Source of the DNA: Clostridiales bacterium
GTDB taxonomy: Bacteria > Bacillota > Clostridia > Christensenellales > Aristaeellaceae
Assembly (NCBI GenBank): GCA_004556545.1
Contig: SFGO01000038.1
Span: forward strand, 1 to 21,472
Direction of reading: 5' to 3'
Length of the DNA stretch: 21,472 bases
Made by a program: the position numbers and the translations under genes. Below, one piece after another: positions 14,328-21,427 of this stretch. Below the pieces are notes generated by a model that was not told the DNA's origin, ran no database searches, and saw nothing but the letters and a program-made list of their open reading frames with translations. The stretch's first letter is position 1. Each line of letters opens with the position of its first letter.

Positions 14328-15098
14328 TCACACGCCCTCCGGCATCTCCCCCAATCCCATTCGGAAGTCAATGCCCGCTTTCCGGGCCTGCTCCCGCTGC
14401 CGGGAACGGGGAATGCGATACAGCTTTCCCTCCTTGATAAAATGCGCTCCCGTCTGATGAAAGCAGAAAGGAACGTTTTTCTCCATGCACTGGCGGCGCA
14501 GCGACAGAATCCATTCATACCGGCAGACGCGCGCTTCCACGCCGGATTCCCCGCCTGCGGATACTTCGTCAATGGCGTCATCCAACCACGGGGAAAGCTC
14601 CAGTCCTTCCAGCAGCGGCGCGGCCACGATCATCCGGTGACGAATGGGCAGCGAGCGGAAAATGGGCAGACGCGCAGCCGCCCGGTCCTGATTTTCCACC
14701 GTGCAGCCGATCACTACGTTATCGTAGCCCTCGCCCCAATCGGGCGGCAGACAGCTTTCCAGCCGGTCGATCCGCTTGGTAAAAAACAGAAACCGGCAGT
14801 CCTCCCGCTGCCGGATCATCCGCCAGCATTCCGGCCGCCATTCGTCCGCATCCCGCAGCAGAAAATCGGAGGTAAAGCAGGTATAAACCATGCTGCCCGG
14901 CGGGATCTTCCAGCTTCCATCCCGCTTTTTTCGCGCGGGAAGGTCAAAATTTCCCGTCCGCCGGCACAGAGAAGAGGCCGTTTCCGCGCCGTACATGGCG
15001 TCCTGCCGGTATACATAGCAGTAGCGGCAGCCCGGGCTCAGCTTGGTACAGCCATGCCACGGATTCCAGCTTGCGGAAAGGATTCCGTCCCCGCCCAT
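14328..15098 (-). CDS. DUF5131 (phage Gp37/Gp68-like) family protein
   Basis: This 256-aa protein has the family signature SWNPWHGCTKLSPGC followed by RYCYVYR, with cysteines 17, 24 and 27 in a C-x6-C-x2-C pattern. That pattern resembles a radical-SAM type iron-sulphur site. Later blocks are FLFFTKRIDRLES, NVVIGCTVENQ, AGGESG and VPFCFHQTGAHF, all typical of the family. The function of DUF5131 is not known to me beyond occurrence in phages and bacteria. The start at 15098 is chosen because GGGAGGGGG lies 9 nt upstream and a consensus promoter at 15150-15179 excludes the upstream ATG at 15209; ATG 15131 is a weaker choice. It is divergent from a DNA alkyl-repair gene, which could hint at nucleic acid repair or modification (inference). 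Confidence 0.82.
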   Translation of the reverse strand: MGGDGILSASWNPWHGCTKLSPGCRYCYVYRQDAMYGAETASSLCRRTGNFDLPARKKRDGSWKIPPGSMVYTCFTSDFLLRDADEWRPECWRMIRQREDCRFLFFTKRIDRLESCLPPDWGEGYDNVVIGCTVENQDRAAARLPIFRSLPIRHRMIVAAPLLEGLELSPWLDDAIDEVSAGGESGVEARVCRYEWILSLRRQCMEKNVPFCFHQTGAHFIKEGKLYRIPRSRQREQARKAGIDFRMGLGEMPEGV

Positions 15099-15149
15099 GG
15101 TTTTCTTCCCCCTCCCATTTACGATCAGCATCGCGTGTGACGTTTCCTG

Positions 15150-15179
15150 ATTATAGTTCGCCTCAAAACGGTTTGTCAA
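15150..15179 (-). promoter_or_regulatory. Consensus promoter of the DUF5131 gene
   Basis: Perfect TTGACA (15174-15179) and perfect TATAAT (15150-15155), 18 bp apart, on the minus strand. Confidence 0.85.
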
Positions 15180-15197
15180 CGCTTCTTTCCCGTTCGC

Positions 15198-15227
15198 TTG
15201 ACAGAGCATCCCGGCGGCTGATATAAC
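15198..15227 (+). promoter_or_regulatory. Promoter of the methyltransferase-kinase/GNAT-AraC cluster
   Basis: TTGACA (15198-15203) and TATAAC (15222-15227), 18 bp apart. Its -35 lies only 18 bp from the -35 of the divergent DUF5131 promoter, so a single regulator could cover both. Confidence 0.8.
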
Positions 15228-15279
15228 AGAAACGGCCTTTCCCCCACTTTGTTTTTCAGGAAAGGAAGCGGAACGCAGG

Positions 15280-15753
15280 ATGAACCTAACCCGCTATGAA
15301 TCTCCTCTGGGCTCTCTTCTGCTGGCGGCGGATCAAACCGGCCTGACCGGCTTGTGGTTCGTCGGGCAGAAGTATTTTCCGTCTTTTTCAGACGGCGATT
15401 TTTTCGAAAACGAGACGCCTGTTCTGACAGAAGCCAAACACTGGCTGAGTCTTTATTTCAGCGGCAAAGAGCCGGACTTTCTGCCGTCCCTGCACCCGCA
15501 GGGCAGTTCCTTCCGTCAGGCGGTGTGGAACGTGCTGCTGACTATTCCCCGGGGCCAGACCATGACCTACGGCGAGATCGCCCGGCGGCTGAACGTTCGC
15601 AGCGCCCAAGCGGTAGGCGGCGCGGTGGGCCATAACCCGATTTCCATCCTGATCCCCTGCCATCGGGTCGTCGGGAGCGACGGCAGCCTGACCGGCTATG
15701 CCGGAGGTCTGGCGCGAAAGGAATGGCTTCTGCATTTGGAGGGTGCCCGATGA
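15280..15753 (+). CDS. ogt: Methylated-DNA--protein-cysteine methyltransferase
   Basis: This 157-aa suicide DNA-repair protein moves the alkyl group from O6-alkylguanine in DNA to its own Cys127, in the motif ILIPCHRVVGSDG. The DNA-binding helix-turn-helix part lies at about 77-115 (FRQAVWNVLLTIPRGQTMTYGEIA, given here only as a landmark with R79 and Y97), and YAGGLARKEWLL follows the active site. Length is normal for a stand-alone Ogt. The next gene overlaps its stop by 4 bp, so the two are coupled. The symbol is given for the family; species usage may be ogt or adaB. Confidence 0.93.
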   Translation: MNLTRYESPLGSLLLAADQTGLTGLWFVGQKYFPSFSDGDFFENETPVLTEAKHWLSLYFSGKEPDFLPSLHPQGSSFRQAVWNVLLTIPRGQTMTYGEIARRLNVRSAQAVGGAVGHNPISILIPCHRVVGSDGSLTGYAGGLARKEWLLHLEGAR

Positions 15754-16733
15754 AAAACCTGATTTTTGTCAACGGAACCATGGGCGCGGGAAAAACGACC
15801 CTTTGCCGGGAGCTGAAAAAGCTGCTGGCTCCCTCTGTTTTTCTGGACGGCGACTGGTGCTGGGATATGGAGCCCTTTTCCGTGACGGATGAAACCAGAC
15901 GCATGGTCATGGACAACATTCAGACGCTGCTGAACCGTTTCCTGCAATGCTCTCAGCCGGAAAACATTCTCTTTGGCTGGGTGATGCAGGAACGTGCCAT
16001 TGTGGACGAGGTTCTTTCCGGCCTGAAACCGGACGCCGCGTCCTTCCGGCTTTTTACCCTGACGCTGACGGAGGACGCGCTTCGACGGCGGCTCCGGCGG
16101 GATGTGGACGCGGGCCTTCGGGAGCCGGATGTTATCGAGCGCAGCGCGGCGCGGCTGCCCTTATACGCGCATCCTTCCATGAAAAGCACGCGGATCGACG
16201 CATCCTGCCTTTCTGTCGGGGAAACCGCCCGTCAGCTTGTCTCGCTGCTGGGCAGCGGCCCGGATTTTCTGTTCACTCCCCGTTTGACCCTCACCCCTAT
16301 GACCCGCACGGAAACGGAGTCTCTGATGGAGCAGTGCCGCCTGACCGACCCGGAACTCAGTCAGGCGTACCGGGAAATGCTGGAAGGAGGACTGCGCTTT
16401 CCGGAGCAGCGGCTCTGGTATTGGCCGTGGAGGCTTGCCCTGCGCGCCACAGGCGAGAGCATCGGGGACGCCTGTTTCAAGGGGCTTCCTGCCAACGGAC
16501 GGCCCGAGATCGGTTACGGGCTGGAAAGGGCCTTTCGGGGGCGCGGCTTCGCCACGGAAGCCGTCCGGGCGCTGTGCCAATGGGCGCTGTCGCAGCCCGG
16601 CGTTCAAGCCGTCGAGGCTGAAACGGAACCCGGCAACGCCGCTTCCCAGCACGTCCTCCAGAAGAACGGCTTTCTTCCAATGGGCATACAGGGCGCGGAA
16701 GGCCCTCGTTTTGCTCTGAAAAAACGCTTTTGA
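15750..16733 (+). CDS. P-loop kinase fused to GNAT acetyltransferase
   Basis: This is a 327-aa two-domain protein. Residues 1-170 form a P-loop nucleotide kinase-like domain with Walker A NGTMGAGKTT (8-17), FLDGDWCW (31-38) and an Arg-rich lid-like region (112-124). Residues 177-327 are a GNAT domain of the RimJ/RimL kind, with the acetyl-CoA loop RGRGFA (263-268) and NAASQHVLQKNGF near the end. One polypeptide could thus bind both ATP and acetyl-CoA. The start ATG at 15750 overlaps the methyltransferase stop (ATGA) and has GGAGGG 6 nt upstream. Substrates are unknown. It may be a self-resistance or modification enzyme, but nothing in the sequence proves this. Confidence 0.83.
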   Translation: MKNLIFVNGTMGAGKTTLCRELKKLLAPSVFLDGDWCWDMEPFSVTDETRRMVMDNIQTLLNRFLQCSQPENILFGWVMQERAIVDEVLSGLKPDAASFRLFTLTLTEDALRRRLRRDVDAGLREPDVIERSAARLPLYAHPSMKSTRIDASCLSVGETARQLVSLLGSGPDFLFTPRLTLTPMTRTETESLMEQCRLTDPELSQAYREMLEGGLRFPEQRLWYWPWRLALRATGESIGDACFKGLPANGRPEIGYGLERAFRGRGFATEAVRALCQWALSQPGVQAVEAETEPGNAASQHVLQKNGFLPMGIQGAEGPRFALKKRF

Positions 16734-16767
16734 TCCAATCCCCATGGAACGCATAGGAGGAAACCAG

Positions 16768-17730
16768 ATGAGCGTGATCCGTATTCTGGACGGCTTCAGC
16801 GGGGTCGAGCAAGGCGCTCACCCCTGTACCGACGGTCAGGGAAGCATACGGGTTTATCCGCTGTTCGACGGCGTAAAGGCCCTGCTTTTGCAGCTGGAAA
16901 CCCATGGCTTTCTGGAAGAACGTCCCCAACGGGATGGCCTTGAGATCAATTTTTGCGTGAACGGGCGCTTTGAAAGCCGTTTTTCCGCCCGGGATCTGGC
17001 GGTACTCAAGCCAGGCGACATGGCGGTCAGCACCTTTGACGGCATTCACGGGCTGCAATCGCAGTCCGATTTTCCGCTGGGATACTACGAGGGCCTCTGC
17101 ATCGATGTGGACTGCGCCGCTGCAGAAGGCTGGATGCGCCGGAATGTCGCTCCGCTGGCCTGTGATTGTGCTCTTCTGCGGCAAAATTTGCTGGGCTCCG
17201 GCTGGTATGCCGCGGCGATCGCCGGGCCCCGCTGCGAGCATGTCTTCCGGGAGCTGTTTGAAAACCTGCCCTATTTTGACCGAAGAACGCTGACCTTAAA
17301 GATATTGGAGCTGTTCAGTCTGCTGGAACGGATTCCCCGGGCCGAGCTTTCCCGGGAATACTGTTCGGCAGAGCAGCTCCGTCTGGCCAAGCACCTGCGG
17401 GATCATCTGCTGACAGACCGAAACAATTATGTTTCTCTGGCCCGTCTGGCAGAGGAGCATCAGATTTCCGTCTCCCATCTGCAGCGGCTGTTCCGGCAAA
17501 TCTACGGCATGCCGGTCTATCACTACATCCGGGAATACCGGTTGGAACAGGCGGCGGTGGAGCTTTTGAACAGCCGGAAGCGCATCGTGGAGATCGCCAT
17601 GGACGCGGGCTACGACAGCGCCAGCAAGTTTTCCGCCGCGTTCAAAAGCCGGTACGGCGTATCTCCCAGCCTCTACCGTTCCGCCGCAGGAAAAGAACCA
17701 AAATGGGATATTCAGACCAAAACGGAATAG
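16768..17730 (+). CDS. AraC-family transcriptional regulator
   Basis: This 320-aa regulator has an N-terminal cupin-like sensing domain (about 50-130: EINFCVNGRFES, LKPGDMAVS) and a C-terminal AraC double helix-turn-helix (about 220-312). The latter is seen in YVSLARLAEEHQISVSHLQR and the second helix set IVEIAMDAGYDSASKFSAAF followed by YGVSP. Start: ATG at 16768 with AGGAGG 7 nt upstream, so the ATG at 16744 is rejected. It lies 34 bp after the kinase/GNAT gene and about 70 bp before the ZinT-like gene, so it may control either or the whole cluster. It lacks the Cys-bearing Ada N-domain, so it is not an Ada-type alkylation sensor. The ligand is unknown. Confidence 0.88.
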   Translation: MSVIRILDGFSGVEQGAHPCTDGQGSIRVYPLFDGVKALLLQLETHGFLEERPQRDGLEINFCVNGRFESRFSARDLAVLKPGDMAVSTFDGIHGLQSQSDFPLGYYEGLCIDVDCAAAEGWMRRNVAPLACDCALLRQNLLGSGWYAAAIAGPRCEHVFRELFENLPYFDRRTLTLKILELFSLLERIPRAELSREYCSAEQLRLAKHLRDHLLTDRNNYVSLARLAEEHQISVSHLQRLFRQIYGMPVYHYIREYRLEQAAVELLNSRKRIVEIAMDAGYDSASKFSAAFKSRYGVSPSLYRSAAGKEPKWDIQTKTE

Positions 17731-17740
17731 TTTTTCTCTG

Positions 17741-17788
17741 TTCAATATGGTATGCTTCCTTCGGTTAAATAAAACTAACCATATTGAA
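17741..17788. promoter_or_regulatory. Inverted repeat over the leader of the ZinT-like gene
   Basis: TTCAATATGGT (17741-17751) and its exact complement ACCATATTGAA (17778-17788) flank 26 bp. A second pairing GGTTA/TAACC (17763-17767, 17776-17780) shares the right arm. The right arm runs straight into the AGGAGG ribosome binding site (17789 onward region). It may be an operator or a switchable RNA hairpin. Confidence 0.6.
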
Positions 17789-17802
17789 GGAGGTTTTCCA
17801 TC

Positions 17803-18474
17803 ATGAAAAAATGGCTTTCTCTGCTGCTTTGTCTGGTCTGTCTGTTCAGCTTCAGCGCCGCCGCGCTGGCCGAGGACGCCGATTTTCTCAGCCGGATTCA
17901 GGGCACCTTTGTGGAGCTGTTCCCTGTCCTGTCGGAAGAACAGTATCACGATGCATGGCTGAACGCGGTCGCTCCTCTGGTGGGCGAAGAAGCCGCCGAG
18001 GACACCGTTGTCGCTCTGCTGTCTATGTGCACCGGCGACCTGTACGGGCAGGAGGCCATCGACGCTTACGCAGCCAATCCCGAAAGCATGCGCTTCAACT
18101 GTTCCTATCTGGGCGGCGTGGCGAAGATGACCGTCGAGGGCAGCGTCATTTCCGGCGTGGACGCGGACGGCAACGAAATTTTCCGTCATGAATACGTTCC
18201 CATGGACGTAGAAAACGAAAACGGCTTCCTGCTCTATCAGGCGGCTGACGCCGACGCAGGGCAGTTCACCTACTTTGCCTTCTCTCCCGACACCATGGCC
18301 GCCACCTGGCATCTGGAATTCCGCTATGCCGAGGATCTCAACGACCTGCAAAGCTGGTTCGAAGGCAGCTACGCCTACTGGAATGTAGGCGCGATTGCCG
18401 AGGACGCCACCGAAGAGCAGGTGCTGTCTGCCATTCACCTGTTTGCCACGGAGAATCTGTCCACAGAAGAGTAA
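17803..18474 (+). CDS. Secreted ZinT-like protein
   Basis: This 223-aa exported protein has a signal peptide ending near AALAEDA (residue 24). The mature part resembles the ZinT/YodA lipocalin-like zinc-binding fold: IQGTFVELFPVLSEEQYHDAW at the start, then YLGGVAKMTVEGSVIS, YFAFSPDTMAATWHLEFRY and an ending in LQSWFEGSYAYWN. The last part mirrors the end of E. coli ZinT. Of the three His ligands known there, only one seems kept (the His of TWHLEF); the HFH pair reads HLE. Metal binding may therefore be altered or lost. It could be a periplasm-equivalent metal or stress protein. AAGGAGG precedes the ATG. It follows an AraC regulator and ends at a strong terminator. The family call rests on pattern only. 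Confidence 0.65.
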   Translation: MKKWLSLLLCLVCLFSFSAAALAEDADFLSRIQGTFVELFPVLSEEQYHDAWLNAVAPLVGEEAAEDTVVALLSMCTGDLYGQEAIDAYAANPESMRFNCSYLGGVAKMTVEGSVISGVDADGNEIFRHEYVPMDVENENGFLLYQAADADAGQFTYFAFSPDTMAATWHLEFRYAEDLNDLQSWFEGSYAYWNVGAIAEDATEEQVLSAIHLFATENLSTEE

Positions 18475-18487
18475 AGGAAAGATGTGC

Positions 18488-18524
18488 AAAAGGAGCGCTC
18501 CCCTCGCCGGGGAGCGCTCCTTTT
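18488..18524. terminator. Shared terminator between the ZinT-like gene and gpmI
   Basis: AAAAGGAGCGCTCCCC (18488-18503) pairs perfectly over 16 bp with GGGGAGCGCTCCTTTT (18509-18524) across a 5-nt loop. It has T runs on both strands and sits between two convergent genes. Confidence 0.9.
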
Positions 18525-18538
18525 CCTTACAATTCTTC

Positions 18539-20083
18539 TTACTTTTCCATCAGGCTCTTGCCGGTCATTTCGGCAGGGATCGCCATGCCCATGCTTTCCA
18601 GCATGGTGGGCGCGATATCCGCCAGACGTCCGCCGGTGCGCAGCTTGCGGCCAATCATTTCCGGATCCACGGCAATGAAGGGCACGGGATTGGTGGTATG
18701 AGCGGTGAAGGGTTCGCCGGTCTTGGGGTCGATCATCTGATCGGCGTTGCCGTGATCGGCGGTCACGAAGGCGCGTCCGCCATTGGCCAGAATGGCGCTG
18801 ACCACCTTGTCCACGCAGATATCGACAGTCTCCACGGCCTTTTCGGCAGCCTTCATCACGCCGGTATGACCCACCATGTCGCAGTTGGCAAAGTTCAGGA
18901 TCATCACGTCGTACTTCTTCTCGTTGATGCACTCCACAGCCTTTTCCGTCACTTCATAGGCGGACATTTCAGGCTTCAGGTCGAAGGTGGCCACCTTGGA
19001 GGAGGGAATCAGCACCCGATCCTCGCCCTCGTTGGGCTTCTCCACGCCGCCGTTGAAGAAGAAGGTGACGTGCGCGTACTTCTGCGTTTCGGCAATGCGC
19101 AGCTGGGTCTTTCCGTTCTTGGAAAGATACTCGCCCAGCGTATTGGTCAGTTCCTCCGGGGGATTGACCACCTCCAGACCGGTGAAGGTTTCGTCGTACT
19201 GGGTCATGGAGACGAAGTTGACGTGGAAGTAGCCCTTGCCGCGCTTGAAGCCGTCGAAATCAGGCATGATGAAGGTACGGGTCAGCTGACGAGCGCGGTC
19301 GGGGCGGAAGTTATAGAAGATCACGCTGTCGCCCTCGCCGATGGTGGCCACGGGCTTGCCGCTTTCCAGAATCACGGTGGGCTTGATGAACTCATCGGTT
19401 TCTTCCTTGGCGTAGCTCTGCTCCACGGCCTGCTCGGCGTTATCGGCGGTTACGCCCTCGCCCAGCACCATGGCGTCGTAGGCCTTCTGCACGCGATCCC
19501 ACAGGTTATCGCGGTCCATGGCCCAATAGCGGCCCTCGACGGTGGCGATTTTGCCCACGCCGATCTCCTTGATCTTGGCTTCCAGTTCCTTCACGTACTC
19601 AATTCCGCTGGTGGGGGGCACGTCGCGGCCGTCCATAAAGCAATGGACGTACACGTCCTTCACGCCGCGCTGCTTGCACATTTCCAGCAGAGTGTACAGA
19701 TGGGTATTGTGGCTATGCACGCCGCCGTCGCTCAGCAGGCCCATCAGATGAACGGCCTTGCCGGTTTCCTTGGCGGTATCCATGGCATGGATCAGCGGGG
19801 CCTTCTTGAAGAACTCGCCATCCTGAATATCCTTGGTGATCCGGGTCAATTCCTGATACACGATGCGGCCTGCGCCCATATTCAGGTGGCCCACTTCGCT
19901 ATTGCCCATCTGGCCGTCCGGCAGGCCCACGTCCATGCCGCTGGCGCCCAGCTGCGTATAAGGATACTTGGCCTTCAGCGCGTCCAGATGAGGCGTACCC
20001 TGCTGATAAATCGCATTGCCCTCATGAGCCGGATTGATGCCGAAGCCATCCATAATAATCAGAGCCGTCATTTTCTTATCCAT
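18539..20083 (-). CDS. gpmI: 2,3-bisphosphoglycerate-independent phosphoglycerate mutase
   Basis: This 514-aa cytoplasmic glycolytic enzyme interconverts 3- and 2-phosphoglycerate using two Mn ions. Asp12 (IMDGFG) and the phosphorylated Ser62 (GQMGNSEVGHLNMGAGR) mark the phosphatase domain. Further on are MDGRDVPPTSG and EGRYWAMDRD of the transferase domain, FRPDRARQ, and the metal sites NCDMVGHTG and TADHGNAD. The length matches the family. It lies downstream of tpiA on the same strand, 295 bp apart, across a palindrome-rich spacer. AAGGAAGG precedes the ATG. A second ATG four codons on would leave the core intact. Confidence 0.97.
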   Translation of the reverse strand: MDKKMTALIIMDGFGINPAHEGNAIYQQGTPHLDALKAKYPYTQLGASGMDVGLPDGQMGNSEVGHLNMGAGRIVYQELTRITKDIQDGEFFKKAPLIHAMDTAKETGKAVHLMGLLSDGGVHSHNTHLYTLLEMCKQRGVKDVYVHCFMDGRDVPPTSGIEYVKELEAKIKEIGVGKIATVEGRYWAMDRDNLWDRVQKAYDAMVLGEGVTADNAEQAVEQSYAKEETDEFIKPTVILESGKPVATIGEGDSVIFYNFRPDRARQLTRTFIMPDFDGFKRGKGYFHVNFVSMTQYDETFTGLEVVNPPEELTNTLGEYLSKNGKTQLRIAETQKYAHVTFFFNGGVEKPNEGEDRVLIPSSKVATFDLKPEMSAYEVTEKAVECINEKKYDVMILNFANCDMVGHTGVMKAAEKAVETVDICVDKVVSAILANGGRAFVTADHGNADQMIDPKTGEPFTAHTTNPVPFIAVDPEMIGRKLRTGGRLADIAPTMLESMGMAIPAEMTGKSLMEK

Positions 20084-20101
20084 AAAACAAAATCCTTCCT
20101 T

Positions 20102-20140
20102 GCAGGGTTTCGCCCTGCACCCAGCAGGGTTTCACCCTGC
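20102..20140. repeat. Two adjacent near-identical palindromes
   Basis: GCAGGGTTTCGCCCTGC (20102-20118) and GCAGGGTTTCACCCTGC (20124-20140) lie just upstream of gpmI. A third relative, CAAGGTTTCACCTTG, is at 20196-20210. All could form short hairpins in the tpiA-gpmI transcript. Confidence 0.75.
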
Positions 20141-20259
20141 ACCCATTTGCGAGCGGTGTTGGCCGCTGAAACCAGCAATCACCGCATGGGGCCGACAAGG
20201 TTTCACCTTGCGCTCATTTGCGAGCACTGTTAGCCGCCAAGACCGACCATCGCCGCATC
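20128..20259. repeat. Imperfect direct repeat, period about 71 bp
   Basis: The block containing GGTTTCACC, CATTTGCGAGC, TGTT-GCCGC and CGCCGCAT or CACCGCAT occurs twice, with ATTTGCGAG beginning at 20145 and 20216. The copies have diverged but keep order and spacing. Confidence 0.6.
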
Positions 20260-20285
20260 ATTTCTCCCTCTAGCATGACCCACTT

Positions 20286-20366
20286 CTGGCCGCGCATTGC
20301 GCGGCCAGTGATGGGATTGCAAAGGGCATAGCCCTTTGCGCAGGGGTCTGGGGGCAAGGCCCCCAG
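20286..20366. repeat. Three consecutive triloop palindromes, copy C of the palindromic element
   Basis: CTGGCCGCGC/GCGCGGCCAG (20286-20308, loop ATT), GCAAAGGGC/GCCCTTTGC (20319-20339, loop ATA) and CTGGGGGC/GCCCCCAG (20348-20366, loop AAG) follow one another, with GGGGT before the last. The design matches copies A and B near the other end of the window. It lies 12 nt beyond the tpiA stop on the minus strand. Confidence 0.75.
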
Positions 20367-20378
20367 CGTCTTCCCCCA

Positions 20379-21131
20379 TTACTTGTTGTACAGAACCACC
20401 TGAGAGAAATCAGGAGCCTTCAGGGACGCGCCGCCGATCAGGCCGCCGTCGATCTCGGGCTGAGCCATCAGGCCCTTCACGTTCTTGGGATTCATGCTTC
20501 CGCCGTACTGGATGCGGACAGCGTCGGAAACTTCCTTGCCGTACTGGCGCTCGATGGCCTTGCGGATCGCGCCGATGGTTTCGTTGGCCTGCTCATCGGT
20601 AGCGGTCAGACCGGTGCCGATGGCCCAAACGGGTTCGTAAGCGATGACCACGCCCTTGACTTCCTCGGCGGTCAGGCCGTGGAGAGCCATCAGCGTCTGA
20701 TATTCCACGATAATATCGGTATATCCGGCTTCGCGCTCGTCCTTCAGCTCGCCTACGCAGACGATGGGCTTCAGGCCCGCTTCCACGGCGGCGCGGGTGC
20801 GCAGGTTGACAGTCTTGTCCGTCTCACCGAAATACTGACGGCGCTCGCTGTGGCCGATGACCACATATTCCACGCCGCAGGCCTTGAGCATGTCCGCGCT
20901 CAGCTCGCCGGTGTAAGCGCCGCTCTTGGCAAAATGGACGTTCTGCGCGCCCAGCTTGATGTTGGTGCCCTTGATGGTCTCCGCCACTACGGTGTAATCG
21001 GCGGCAGGAACGCACACCACTACGTCGCAGTCCGCGTCCTTGACCAGCGGGATCAGAGCGGAAACCAGCTCTTTGGCTTCCTCGGGCGTTTTGTTCATCT
21101 TCCAGTTACCGGCAATAATCGGCTTGCGCAT
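20379..21131 (-). CDS. tpiA: Triosephosphate isomerase
   Basis: This 250-aa TIM-barrel enzyme interconverts dihydroxyacetone phosphate and glyceraldehyde 3-phosphate. Lys11 (GNWKMN), His94 (VIGHSERR) and Glu166 (AYEPVWAIGTG) are the catalytic set, and YGGSMNP binds phosphate. The start at 21131 is set by the conserved MRKPIIAGNWKMN N-terminus, with GGAAGG about 11 nt upstream; the open frame runs 18 codons further without family support. It lies upstream of gpmI and has its own promoter (21207-21235). Glycolytic genes of this class are often clustered (gap, pgk, tpi, gpmI, eno); here only the last two visible ones are together. Confidence 0.97.
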   Translation of the reverse strand: MRKPIIAGNWKMNKTPEEAKELVSALIPLVKDADCDVVVCVPAADYTVVAETIKGTNIKLGAQNVHFAKSGAYTGELSADMLKACGVEYVVIGHSERRQYFGETDKTVNLRTRAAVEAGLKPIVCVGELKDEREAGYTDIIVEYQTLMALHGLTAEEVKGVVIAYEPVWAIGTGLTATDEQANETIGAIRKAIERQYGKEVSDAVRIQYGGSMNPKNVKGLMAQPEIDGGLIGGASLKAPDFSQVVLYNK

Positions 21132-21168
21132 AACGAATTCATCCTTCCGTTTGATTTGTTGGAATCTT

Positions 21169-21202
21169 GGTGGGAAAAGGCTCAATGCGCTTTTTTCCCA
21201 CC
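21169..21202 (-). promoter_or_regulatory. Hairpin at the 5' end of the tpiA transcript
   Basis: GGTGGGAAAA (21169-21178) pairs with TTTTCCCACC (21193-21202) across 14 nt. With transcription starting near 21200 it would form the very 5' end of the mRNA, about 40 nt before the start codon, and could stabilise it. Confidence 0.5.
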
Positions 21203-21206
21203 TGAT

Positions 21207-21235
21207 AGGATACCACTGTAGAGCCCTGTTTGCAA
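21207..21235 (-). promoter_or_regulatory. Promoter of tpiA
   Basis: On the minus strand TTGCAA (21230-21235) and TATCCT (21207-21212) are 17 bp apart, with TG at the extended -10 position. Confidence 0.6.
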
Positions 21236-21258
21236 ATGATTCTTATCAAAAATCCACG

Positions 21259-21286
21259 AAAAAGGGCTGCGGCGATGCCGCAGCCC
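21259..21286 (-). terminator. Intrinsic terminator of an upstream minus-strand gene outside the window
   Basis: GGGCTGCGGC (21264-21273) and GCCGCAGCCC (21277-21286) form a 10-bp stem with loop GAT. On the minus strand it is followed by five T. No coding sequence was recognised between it and the window end. Confidence 0.75.
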
Positions 21287-21322
21287 TCAGTCTGTCGAAA
21301 AACCCCGAGTTGGCCTCCGTTG

Positions 21323-21427
21323 CCCGCAAACAGCGCTACGCTGGTTTGCGGGGAAAGTGCTGCGGCACAAGGATTAGGGGCTCTGTTCCGCAACCTCAAT
21401 CGTCGTCTTTGGCACTGCCGTGCCAAA
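21323..21427. repeat. Palindromes near the window end
   Basis: A 13-bp arm beginning CCCGCAAACAGCG (21323-21335) pairs with 21339-21352 across loop CTA, with one bulged G. TTTGGCAC (21408-21415) pairs with GTGCCAAA (21420-21427). The rest of 21287-21472 shows no gene. Confidence 0.6.

Noticed and set aside
15099..15209. N-terminal extension of the DUF5131 protein
   Set aside because: The consensus promoter lies inside it; the ATG at 15098 has a strong ribosome binding site.
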